A stretch of DNA of 64,000 bases from Hemibagrus wyckioides (lineage: Eukaryota; Chordata; Actinopteri; Siluriformes; Bagridae), in the NCBI RefSeq assembly GCF_019097595.1, contig NC_080715.1, positions 7,082,073 through 7,146,072 on the forward strand. Reading direction: 5' to 3'. How positions within the stretch are numbered: position 1 is the stretch's first letter; each line of letters opens with the position of its first letter. Made by a program: the position numbers and the translations under genes. This document shows positions 54,880-64,000 of this stretch, piece by piece. The notes under the pieces were generated by a model that was given only the letters and a program-made list of their open reading frames with translations, made no database searches and was not told the DNA's origin.

Positions 54880-55800
54880 ACAATCTAAACACAGCTTCAA
54901 AATGAACACAATCTATACACAACCTCGGCACCATATTAACACAATGGCATCAAAACACAATTTAATCATAATCCAAATAGAATTGAAAGACAATCTAAAC
55001 ACAATCAAAATTCATTAAATGTGCATCTAAATTAATCAAAATATAATCCACTTATAAACAAACTTAAATGCAGTCTAAACTTCATTATTACTATTGCACC
55101 AATACAAATTCCTTGTACAAGTAAACCCATCGTACTCTGAGATGAAAGTCAAAACACACGTTAAAACAGTCTAAATACACTCTAGAAACAATCTGAACAC
55201 AATCCAAACAAAATTTAAACACAATCTAATCCCAGTCAAAACACAATCTAATAAAGACAACCTGAACACAACCTAAAAACAATCACAATCCAAAAACAAT
55301 CCAAGCAGAATTTGAACACAACCTAAAAACAATACGAACACAATCTAAACACAATCTAAATAGATTCTAAATATAATTTAACAATCAAAACACAGTTTAT
55401 ACACAAGACTTTTGACACAATCTAAAAACAATCTAAACAAAATCAAAACACAAATTAAATGCAGGCTAAACAGAATGTAATTCTGTTACATAACCTAAAA
55501 GCAATACATTCACAATCTAAATACACTTTAAATAAATTCTAAAGACAGTCTAAACACAATCTAAACAAAATCCAAACATAGTTTAAACACATACAACTAA
55601 ATATACTTCAATGCAGAATCTTAAACTAAACCTAAACATAATAAAATTTAAACACAGTCTAAACAAGAGAAGTGCAATTTAAGCACAATCCAGGCAAAAT
55701 TTCAATACAAACACAATATAAACACAGTCTAAACTCTAATCAGAATATAAATGTAATTTGAATGCAATCTAAATGCAAGCCAAGTAAAACCAAAATCCAA
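54880..55800. repeat. Degenerate minisatellite, unit near AACACAATCTA
   Basis: The phrase ACACAATCTAAACACAATC and close variants (CAATCCAAAC, CAACCTAAAA, CAGTCTAAAC) recur dozens of times with irregular spacing of about 10-14 bases, separated by decayed sequence. Confidence 0.8.
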
Positions 55801-57266
55801 AAATAAATGTAACTCACACACTCAGCACAGATTTATTTTAACATAACCCAACAGATATGTATGATATTTAATTGATATGTTCAAATCAGTTTAAAACTAA
55901 AGGTTTTTTCCATTTATTGTAGCCATGGAGCTTTCTATTTCTGAGCTTTCCACACACAATTTTAATTAGGTATAAGGTCTAGATATTATTTATAGGACCG
56001 ATTGTGTTTGTTGAGATCTAGACAAATCTCAGAACTCATTCTGATCAAATAACTAGTCAAACATGGTATTAACAGTTAATTTTCACTGCTACAAAATAAT
56101 CACTAATTGGTTATGTGTTAAAGCTTTAAGAACCACCTTTCACACTGATACAATAACAGAAAAATGAACACAAATCAATTTAATAAGGCATCTAATTCTG
56201 GATGAATATTGCTTCTCAAAACTCAAACTAGATATGCTCCCATTTTCAACCATGACATAAATCTTCACATCACATGTTGTACCTTAGAGCTTATTTACAG
56301 TGTACTATAAATACTTGTCCTTAATTTCCCTGGACATGATACCCTTAACAGTCTTTAACAGCATATCCTATTTTGATTTTGATCTCCATTTCACAAAACT
56401 ATAAGATGTACACTTAATCCTGATTTATTACCCTTATTTCCAGATGACTTAATCCTGACTTTACTGTTAACACAATAATGGCACTTAAATGCAAAAACAG
56501 CAGGTATAAATTACTTGAGAATATTCTTCAAACATATGAACTGTGAGAAGAGGCATATTTGGCCATATCATTTGAAAATGTTTTTGGTAACTGACTGTAT
56601 ACAATCTTTCTAATAGAGTCACAATAAAAGCATGTTAAAAAGTGTGAAATACAGTATTGAGTGTCCCAAAAATAAAACATAACATCTCAAATTGCATACT
56701 TTACATACTTTTATGTGTGAATAATGTGTACACATTGTGTACACAAATATTAGTTAACTTTTAATACACTGACATGTGAAATGTTGGATACTTCTTTGTC
56801 TCTTGAGTAAATTAGATTTTTACAAAGCCAAGCCACCTCAATACTAAGACTAATTTGGGATGTTTTTCATATGATATAAATTCCATGTATACAAAAAACA
56901 TGTCAAGGACTTATTCTTGTCAGCAGATTTTGTGCTCTTGTTCTTAAGTCTGCAGTGTTGTTTGTGCTGGCCTGTGTTATGTACATCTTGATAACAATTA
57001 AAAATCAAAAACATACTTCTGCACTTGTTGCAGTCTTCTCTAGGGGCAGGCTAGAGCAGTAGCTAGAGGGGCGGAGCCATCAAGCTGTGTGTCCATTTAA
57101 ATTTATTAAAATGTAGTTGGTCGATTGAGAATTTTACTGAACCATGTATGTAAATTAAAAGCAAAAGAGTTTAATTGGAATGTTTTGATTTGAAAAATTC
57201 AGTTTGTTGAAGGCTGTTTTGGTGCAGATTTCCAGTAACCATGTACTAATTTTTGTTATGGCTATT

Positions 57267-57268
<2 letters not shown>

Positions 57269-57300
<32 letters not shown>
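57269..57300. repeat. Poly(A) tract
   Basis: Thirty-two consecutive A bases, 33 bases from the E3 donor. No retroposon body is seen beside it. Confidence 0.95.
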
Positions 57301-57304
<4 letters not shown>

Positions 57305-57333
57305 ACCCAACATTCTAGGAGATGTTTTCCTAC

Positions 57334-57537
57334 CTGTAACCAGGAGTTCAGCAGTGCTAGTGGCTTGTCCAGCGCCATTGGTGGCTCTCACAGAAAATCT
57401 TCCACTGTGTGCGGCTGTCACGGCGGGGATCCTCAGAACAGCGCGGCCTTCGCTGAACGAGATCTGAGCGCCGGGCAGAGCGGCAGTAGAAAGAACCTGG
57501 CCATCACGAAACCAGCTCACCTCAGGAACTGGATTAC
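57334..57537 (-). CDS. ttn: Titin E3: second part of Ig Z1
   Basis: A 68-codon exon: GNPVPEVSWFRDGQVLSTAA, LPGAQISFSEGRAVLRIPAV, SGRFSVRATNGAGQATSTAE. It is near-identical to human Z1. Unlike its flanks it is GC-rich, with CG dinucleotides. Confidence 0.97.
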
Positions 57538-57786
57538 CTGATCCATATATAAGAGGGTCTTATTAGCAAGTGCTATTTTTGTTGTAAATAAGTCAGATGT
57601 TAAATAATATAAAGTATTAAAATAATATTAAATTAAAGAATTTCAGTCCAAAATGTTGCTGTAAAATTAGAGTTTCCTCTCTAATACAAATAATGCAGAA
57701 TAATCTATAATTAATGTTATTGAGGGCTTACATTGGGACATTTCATGATTTTTCCTCACAAACAAGAAATCAAAAGGCCTTCTTAC

Positions 57787-57890
57787 CACTAATTTGGGCT
57801 TCGAACGTTGCGGCACTACCCTCAAGTGCCACAACGCTCTGAAGCGGCTGTGTAAATGTTGGCGCCTGTGTTGTCATGATGGTTGGCACC
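57787..57890 (-). CDS. ttn: Titin E2: start codon and first part of Ig Z1
   Basis: Contains 13 nt of 5'UTR and the start ATG at 57875-57877 in context ACCATCATGA (A at -3). It encodes MTTQAPTFTQPLQSVVALEG, SAATFEAQIS. The human N-terminus MTTQAPTFTQPLQSVVVLEG differs at one position in this stretch. Neither this exon nor E1 has an upstream ATG, so the start is well supported. Confidence 0.97.
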
Positions 57891-59558
57891 CTGAGAGAAA
57901 GACAAATGACAAACCACTGATTACTGCTTATTCACCGTTAAGATTCAACCAGCTGCAATTATCAAGAAATTGCGAATTATGGGCAGGGTATTTTTAGCTG
58001 TAGTTAAACTTAATAATCATTGCAGTGCCTCCCCAGCAGCTGACTAAAGAGCAGCTTGTCACTTGAGAGATCAGTGGCTCCATGGGGTCTGAGTGCTAGG
58101 CCAAACCTTCACAACTAGCACTGACTGACAGCTCACAGACATGACAGTAACAACTGGTGTCTTTGCTTTTTCTGTCACCTCATTTACAATGACTTTTCAC
58201 TTCTGTTACCTTCCTCCAGCACTCACATATGCTCATGGATATTCTAATGTTATGGTTTAGAATTATTATTATTATTATTATCATTTTTTTTAGGGATGTT
58301 TATTTAAGCTACTTGTTTGCCATTTATAAATGACACAGAATCCTTCATTCATGGTGACTAATGTCATGACTAATTTCAAATGCATACGCACACATGAAAC
58401 CTGTTTATAGCTGCCTTGTCTGATTTGCATGCACGATCAGAGAATTATTTTAACTTTTCTAACAGAAATTAATATTTCTTGAACTAAATATTTTCACCAT
58501 CAATCAAAAAAAATCACAATGTGAATTATCATAGTTATCACCCTTTTATGAAGCAATACTGTTATAGTAATAGGAGGTTTTGTAACTAGCACTTTTAAAA
58601 TGGCCAGGCAGCTGCACATGACCTTTACCTAAAATAGCTTGTGCATCTGTGCCAATAAATTTGATGCTCAGACAAAGTGGCTCTGAATAGTAAGTAGAGA
58701 AATGTTCGATTCAAATGAATTTAGTCAAATGAACTTAAAACAAATGATATAAATCATAATTAGCTTAAAACATTGAAAACAAACAATACTAGTTAATGTG
58801 TATGTTATTTTAAGTATAACTGTCTAAATTCAGCAGCCTTAAATAGTAATTTGTATAAAACTTAGCAAAGGAATTATACATAAAATCAATAACAGATAGT
58901 AACTGTACTACTTTTCCCAACGCACAAAGTAATTATTTCAAAGATTCAAAAGACTATTTGAAAGCAACATAGATGATCAGCAAACTGTCAAAAATACTTA
59001 AAGAATGACGCATGTCATTTGCTCAGTTGTCTCGTGATAAATTCAGGAGTGAAACAATTTTGTGAAAAACTAATAACTTCCCTAGAAATTGAAGCCCCAG
59101 TGTCACAAAAGGCTGAGTCTAAAAATAATCAGTCCCTTTGCTTGATTGACAGTCACCATGTGGCACATAGCTTGAGGTGCAACTGATAGCCCTGCTGCTG
59201 ATTCCCTTAAAAAGTCATCACGGCCGAGCTGGGACACCACTCTAATGCTATCACAGGCTATTCTTGGCTTTTCTCAAATCATCGCACCATATAATAACCT
59301 TGAGGGATGAAAAGTTGCAATCTAAAATCAATTATTGTGTAAAATAACAGGTCTACCTTATTCCTCTTTATCCCACCCCTCAGCAGGGCCACAGATGTAC
59401 ATACAGCACCTCTTGGTCAGGGTTTTATCAAATTAATATTTTTTTATTATTATTGTTGCGAAATCATTAGATCACAAAACAGCAAATTGCCAAGCATACA
59501 TTTTTAAAGATAGAAAAAGTTTCCAGGATGTAAGTAGAAGGGCATTAAGCTGACTTAC
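57891..59558. other. First intron
   Basis: A 1.67 kb intron between the non-coding exon and the start exon. A perfect MEF2 consensus (CTAAAAATAA) lies at 59119-59128. E-box-type CANNTG hexamers follow within about 70 bases. The rest is AT-rich. Confidence 0.6.
59119..59128. promoter_or_regulatory. MEF2-type site in first intron
   Basis: CTAAAAATAA fits YTA(A/T)4TAR exactly. It lies about 670 bases downstream of the predicted start. MEF2 is a known muscle regulator, but a 10-base match in AT-rich DNA may be chance. Confidence 0.4.
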
Positions 59559-59794
59559 TTGTATCCACAAGGGTGCCTTGAACTGTAGGGACAGAGCCCA
59601 CAGAGGTGTTAATCTTCTGAAACAAGCTCCGTATCCAGAAATGTTTTCCAAAATCCAGTGTGAGAACGGTTGAGCCTCGAGAATATTCCCAAAAAAAACA
59701 AAACTACACAGGTTGGTATCCGTGTAGTTTTGCTTTTCCCCAAGCAATCCCTACACCCGAGGCAAGGCTGGGAATGCTCCAACTGCTCAGAAGT
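59559..59794 (-). other. ttn: Titin E1: non-coding first exon (5'UTR)
   Basis: A strong donor (GGATACAA then GTAAGT) sits at 59559. The 5' edge is inferred from the TATA box about 28 bases upstream. The exon has no ATG. It contains a perfect 11-bp stem (59699-59709 with 59722-59732) around a 12-base loop. The total 5'UTR with E2 is about 250 nt. Confidence 0.8.
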
Positions 59795-59813
59795 GCTAAT
59801 ACGCTACTTTTAC

Positions 59814-59821
59814 TTTATATA
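59814..59821 (-). promoter_or_regulatory. TATA box of titin promoter
   Basis: TATATAAA on the minus strand, in context GGTATATAAAGTAAAAG. It predicts initiation near 59791-59795, at a CA dinucleotide. Confidence 0.75.
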
Positions 59822-59862
59822 CCTCGAGACCTGACAGCATCATCACCTCATCTCCACAGCCT

Positions 59863-59867
59863 ATTGG
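59863..59867 (-). promoter_or_regulatory. CCAAT box of titin promoter
   Basis: CCAAT on the minus strand (plus text CTATTGG), about 45 bases upstream of the TATA box and about -70 from the predicted start, the classical spacing. A CACCTG E-box follows farther upstream at 59914-59919, and a near-CArG CCATTTTATG at about 59896. Confidence 0.55.
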
Positions 59868-60434
59868 ATAGCTGGGGCATCATGGGAGATGGAGGCCATT
59901 TTATGCAAACTCACACCTGTCACTCACTTAACACTGGCCAGGCTATAATACAGGATGTTCACCAACCCCCTCTGAAAACAGTCACACTCACTCACTCACT
60001 CACTTACACACACACACATTCATAAGGTATATTATATGTGTCAAATATACACATTTCACAGAGTAAAAATTGAGTGTACATAGACTAAGTTGACAAAAAA
60101 AGAAACATAAATTAAGAAAGTCAAACAGAGACTGTCGCTGTCAATCAGGGTTAAGAATTCCCCTCTCTAATTACACAAACTGTTAGTAGGAGACAAATGC
60201 CACACACACCAGCACTTGTCTGTTTTACTTGATTTTCCCAAAAGCACCTTTTAAACCTTTTAAAACTTAAAACTGTTTTTTTGTTTTTATAAAACCTGCC
60301 TTGCATTTTAAGAGCAGTTCATATGGCTGTATAGAGACAGGTTTTCAGATTGCTAAAATAGAGACGGTCAGGCAAGTTAAAGATAGCCAGTGATCCACCA
60401 AGAAAGAATTTCTGACTAACACGTGATATGTTTA
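59868..60434. other. Upstream flank of titin
   Basis: Proximal promoter sequence, then an ACTC/CA run at 59985-60020 and AT-rich DNA. I see no open reading frame of note. Confidence 0.6.
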
Positions 60435-60746
60435 ACAATGTGAGACACAAATTTATTCAAATGTACGGCATATTCACAACATTAATACTATGACAGAAGC
60501 GATCTTAAAAAATCCTTGCAAATCGTGAACATTTAAGATTTTACTGTTGTGTTATTTTGCCTGTCACACACATGATTAAGCTGGACCTCATGGAGCTCCT
60601 GATGTGAAATCCACACCCTGTCGCTTCATTCCTGATCTCTCTGCTCTGATATTCTCTCTTCACACTTGATCTCCACTCCAGCTGATGTGGTGTTTGGTGA
60701 TCGAGCCACCTGGCTCACGTTTAGGCTTTGTGACTGGTCTCTGTGT
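60435..60746 (-). other. Candidate terminal exon of an upstream neighbour
   Basis: On the minus strand an acceptor (CTGTTTTTCAG at 60747-60748) opens a less AT-rich stretch. One frame runs 39 codons to TGA at 60626 (including VSQVARSPNTTSAGVEIKCE). Another runs 28 codons. An AATAAA signal lies at 60452-60457. CCDC141 lies upstream of TTN on the same strand in mammals, so its 3' end is one possibility. I do not recognise the peptide. Confidence 0.35.
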
Positions 60747-61269
60747 CTGAAAAACAGATTACATATGGTCATATTTTCTGATTTATCTGGTATTTCAGAT
60801 CAATTCTACGACTATAGAATAAGATTATAATTATAAGATTATTCTAGACATAATGTTTAACATTAACAAAAGTATTTTGTAATAGAGATTTTAATGTCTA
60901 GAAATACAATTAATAATCTTTAACATGGTTTAATGTAATCTTATAATTGTAAATCAAAAAGATTTACAATTTACAAAGATTAAAATTTGAGTAGATTCAA
61001 GATATTTTTCATTGAAGAGGAGCAAATCTGTGTTTTTATATTCATTCAGAATGACAAAGGTTCATTTCAAATCATAGCAAAGGCAGCATGTAACCATTAA
61101 AGGAAAAGTTTGGGGGGAAAAATAAAAAATAATAAACTCCCAGATATCACGTTAGTAGAAGCCCTTGAGCTTCAAGTTTGCTTCTTAAGCAAGATATGCA
61201 CAAACTTTCAAAAAATCCCTAAAGTAATGCAGCATACTTTAACATACAATCTATTTCTTTTACTTCGAC

Positions 61270-61292
61270 CATTTATTTATTTATTTATTTAT

Positions 61293-61378
<86 letters not shown>

Positions 61379-61461
61379 GTTTATCTATTATGTCTCTTTC
61401 TTTCTTTCTTTCTTTCTTTCTTTCACTATTCTGTCTCCTTTCTTTCTTTTGCTATTCTGTC

Positions 61462-61541
<80 letters not shown>

Positions 61542-61570
61542 TAACTATTCTGTCTCTTTCTTTCTTTTTT

Positions 61571-61642
<72 letters not shown>

Positions 61643-61704
61643 TAGCTATTCTGTTTCTTTCTTTCTTTCTTTCTTTAACTATTCTGTCTCTTTCTATCTA
61701 TCTT

Positions 61705-61776
<72 letters not shown>

Positions 61777-61900
61777 CCTTTTTTCACTTTTCTGTCTCTT
61801 TCTTTCTTTCTTTCTTTCTTTCTTTCGCTTTTCTTTTTCTGTCTCTTTCTTTCTTCCTTTCTTTCTTTCTTTCTTTCTTTAACTATTCTGTCTCTTTCTT

Positions 61901-61973
<73 letters not shown>

Positions 61974-61988
61974 TTTCGCTTTTCTGTC

Positions 61989-62048
<60 letters not shown>

Positions 62049-62160
62049 TCGCTTTTCTGTCTCTTTCTTTCTTTCACTTTTCTGTCTCTTTCTTTCTTTC
62101 TTTCTTTCACTTTTCTGTCTCTTTCTTTCTTTCTTTCTTTCGCTTTTCTGTCTCTTTCTT

Positions 62161-62245
<85 letters not shown>

Positions 62246-62358
62246 TTTCGCTTTTCTGTCTCTTTCTTTCTTTCTTTCTTTCTTTCTTTTGCTTTTCTGT
62301 CTCTTTATTTCTCTTGCTATTCTGTCTCTTTCTCTCTTTCTTTCTTTCTTTCTTTCTC
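61270..62358 (+). repeat. Compound (ATCT)n/(CTTT)n tetranucleotide array
   Basis: About 1.1 kb of alternating ATCT and CTTT runs. They are punctuated by a recurring non-repeat block (CTATTCTGTCTC or CTTTTCTGTCTC), which appears at least a dozen times. The long plus-strand open frames here (Ser/Phe/Leu or Ile/Tyr/Leu-Ser only) are artefacts of the repeat. Confidence 0.97.
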
Positions 62359-62364
62359 ACTTAC

Positions 62365-62480
62365 TAAACTTGATCCTAGTTTATCCTGGACCTGCTTCCA
62401 ATCCCAAGAATAATACTGAGACATCAGTCCACATTCACACACTCATTCACACCTCAAGACCAATTACAGTTCCCAGTCCT
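62365..62480 (+). repeat. Teleost dispersed repeat, copy 3 (partial)
   Basis: TTTATCCTGGACCTGCTTCC and AGTCCACATTCACACACTCA, TTCACACCTCAAGACCAATT align with the internal part of the copies at 37640 and 52690. It directly abuts the tetranucleotide array. Confidence 0.6.
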
Positions 62481-63019
62481 CACCACACCTACAGTATCTT
62501 CTTTGTAAACATCTTTGAGGTTGTCATATAAATAAGCTTGCCTTAGCTTTAAACTGTATCTTAAAGGTAAGCTTAAGTTTTAAAGTAAACAAACATTCTT
62601 TATTGCAATAAAGATTCTTGGTGTTCTCTTATTCTAATTATTCAGGGAATATATCTTGGGGCTTCTGCACTTGTGACTCACCTTCTGCTGTTATGGTTGT
62701 ATAGCCTGAAGATCTACAAAAAGGTTTATGCCCAAGTCTTCGTCATTTGTTTCAATAAATAATGTAATTTGGATGCTTTCAATTAGAAGAAAAGAAATGC
62801 TGCTGCAATCATAAAGACTGCCACTTAGAAACCATGAAGATGTCTTTGGACTGCAACTGCCATGAAAACTTTTTCACTCAAGTCTTCTTCAGCAAACAGC
62901 TGATGCACAAGTTCAAGAAGACAGACTTTATGTTAAAACTAGAATAAATGTCCTGGTTACACAACTAGTATATAGTAGACAGTTATAGAAAGGAAATGAT
63001 TTATAATCACAATCAATCA

Positions 63020-63210
63020 CCGTGAATGAGGATGGGTTCCCTTTTGAGGCTGGTTCCTCTCAAAGTTTCTTACTCATTTCATGTCAGGAAATTTTTCCTC
63101 ACCACTGTCACCTCTGTCTTGCTCTTTAAGGATAAATGTTTATTTTTCTGTAAAGCTGATTTGTGACCATGGTTGAAAGCACCATACAAATAAAATTTAA
63201 CTGAATTTTC
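63020..63210 (+). repeat. Teleost dispersed repeat ending AATAAA
   Basis: TGAGGATGGGTTCCCTTTTG, AGGCTGGTTCCTCTCAAAGT, then AAAGCACCATACAAATAAAA. This is a very common fish interspersed repeat with this closing phrase. A second, shorter copy (GATGAATTCCTTTTGAGTCT) follows at 63300-63362. Confidence 0.75.
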
Positions 63211-64000
63211 CTGTGCTCATCCCAGGATTTATCCCTTCAGCATGTTTACAGTATTGTTTGTCTTTACTCTTCTACACATGTATACTGTATCTCACTATCT
63301 AGCTTCAATCAGAAGAGGATGAATTCCTTTTGAGTCTGGTTTCTCTCAGGATTTCTTCCTTGTGTAATCTAATAAAGGTCACACACACACACACACCACC
63401 CCCCAACTGCCCCTCTACTGAGGTCTAAATCTACGAATGGATTTTTGTAAACCAGTTATGTGATAATTCATTTCAAGTCAAAATTAATTTGGTTGAATGC
63501 TGTTTATTTACAGGCTAAATGAGTCTCAAAGCCTAGCACTTTTATTTTTGACCATATTGTGATGTTTGAATGCCAGTTGGCCTTTCCCACCCTTTACCAT
63601 TTCCATTTGGTTTTACAATCAGCAACCCCCAACATTAACAAGACTAAACACAGAACGGGCAATACTTAACACCCCCGACTCTCATACCTCTATAGTGCAG
63701 AAGGTCTTCCTCTCAATGGTGTGAACTCCTAACGGTGTTACTTACAAGGTCTAAAAGCTAATGGTGATGATATATACACTATGCTTCCTAAAGTAATAGG
63801 ATAAATAAGCTGGTTTTACATTTCACAGCTTATTAACCGACAACAGGTCCTGAAGTAAAAGTATATAACATTTAATTTTTTAATACATATATTCTTTTTT
63901 AACAAGCTTTTTTATACAAGCTAAACAGTTAGGCAAAGATAAGGAATCTCAGCCCTATTAAATAAGAGACTGGTCATTTAATTTTAATGTATATGCAATA
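63211..64000. other. Distal upstream flank
   Basis: AT-rich DNA with a (CA)n run near 63381-63398 and the second short dispersed-repeat copy. I see no gene. Confidence 0.6.

Larger units (their letters stand above)
53953..57333. other. Intron E3/E4 (3.4 kb)
   Basis: The largest intron among the Z-disc exons. It contains a degenerate minisatellite (about 54880-55800), a looser TTAGC/CTAGC-rich stretch before it (54100-54880) and a poly(A) run at 57269-57300. No exon is seen. Confidence 0.7.
1..59794 (-). other. ttn: Titin gene (teleost ttn), 5' part: promoter to N2A
   Basis: Titin is the giant sarcomeric protein that spans Z-disc to M-line and sets passive tension. The start codon context and first residues (MTTQAPTFTQPLQSVV), the Z-repeats (VATVVAAVDQAR), the N2A Ig motif (GTATFIAKVGGDPIPNVKW) and the exon order Z-disc, proximal Ig, novex, N2B, middle Ig, N2A match recalled vertebrate titin throughout. 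Exons are numbered E1-E79 here from the 5' end. Each was accepted only when it had AG/GT borders on the minus strand and a length and splice phase compatible with both neighbours. The gene continues below base 1 (rest of N2A, PEVK, A-band, M-line). Confidence 0.98.

Noticed and set aside
55000..55800. CRISPR-like regular repeats
   Set aside because: Units are degenerate with irregular spacing and no spacers; this is a eukaryotic intronic minisatellite.
61110..62531. Long plus-strand open frames (144, 325 and 80 codons)
   Set aside because: They translate the CTTT/ATCT array into Ser-Phe-Leu and Ile-Tyr-Leu-Ser runs and have no gene context.

Overview
The window is a piece of a teleost fish genome. 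On the minus strand it carries the 5' part of a titin gene: promoter, non-coding exon 1, Z-disc region, proximal I-band, the novex and N2B exons, the middle tandem-Ig region and the first Ig domain of N2A. The window ends inside N2A. Base composition, dispersed repeats of common teleost families and long CTTT/ATCT arrays fit a fish, perhaps an otophysan. I cannot name the species, or say which of the two teleost titin paralogues this is. I reconstructed 79 exons (E1-E79, numbered from the titin 5' end) from AG/GT borders, reading frame and splice-phase continuity. They encode about 69 Ig-like domains. I see no other complete gene. || Layout from high to low coordinate. 59.8-64 kb: upstream DNA with a 1.1 kb tetranucleotide array, dispersed repeats and a possible terminal exon of an upstream neighbour. 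59.56-59.8 kb: TATA/CCAAT promoter and exon 1, whose 5'UTR holds a hairpin. 57.9-48.0 kb: Ig Z1 and Z2, the SP-rich linker and only two alpha-actinin-binding Z-repeats. 47.0-41.6 kb: Ig Z3 to I1. 41.5-34.4 kb: proximal tandem Ig. 34.1-30.2 kb: a single 3.9 kb exon of four decayed ~300-residue repeats, in the novex position. 28.4-20.9 kb: a novex-3-like terminal exon with six Ig domains and its own stop. 19.4-15.7 kb: the N2B exon, whose unique region is built from ~74-residue repeats. 14.9-1.0 kb: middle tandem Ig, laid out as three 6-Ig super-repeats and one 10-Ig super-repeat, followed by the Pro/Ala linker and N2A. || All pieces belong to one spring protein. Z1-Z2 and the Z-repeats anchor it in the Z-disc (telethonin and alpha-actinin partners). 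Proximal and middle Ig segments and the N2B and N2A elements form the I-band spring. Almost every I-band exon starts and ends in splice phase 1, so the giant exons can be skipped or included without shifting frame, while the novex-3-like exon ends the protein early. Human comparisons rest on recalled family knowledge, not on a search.
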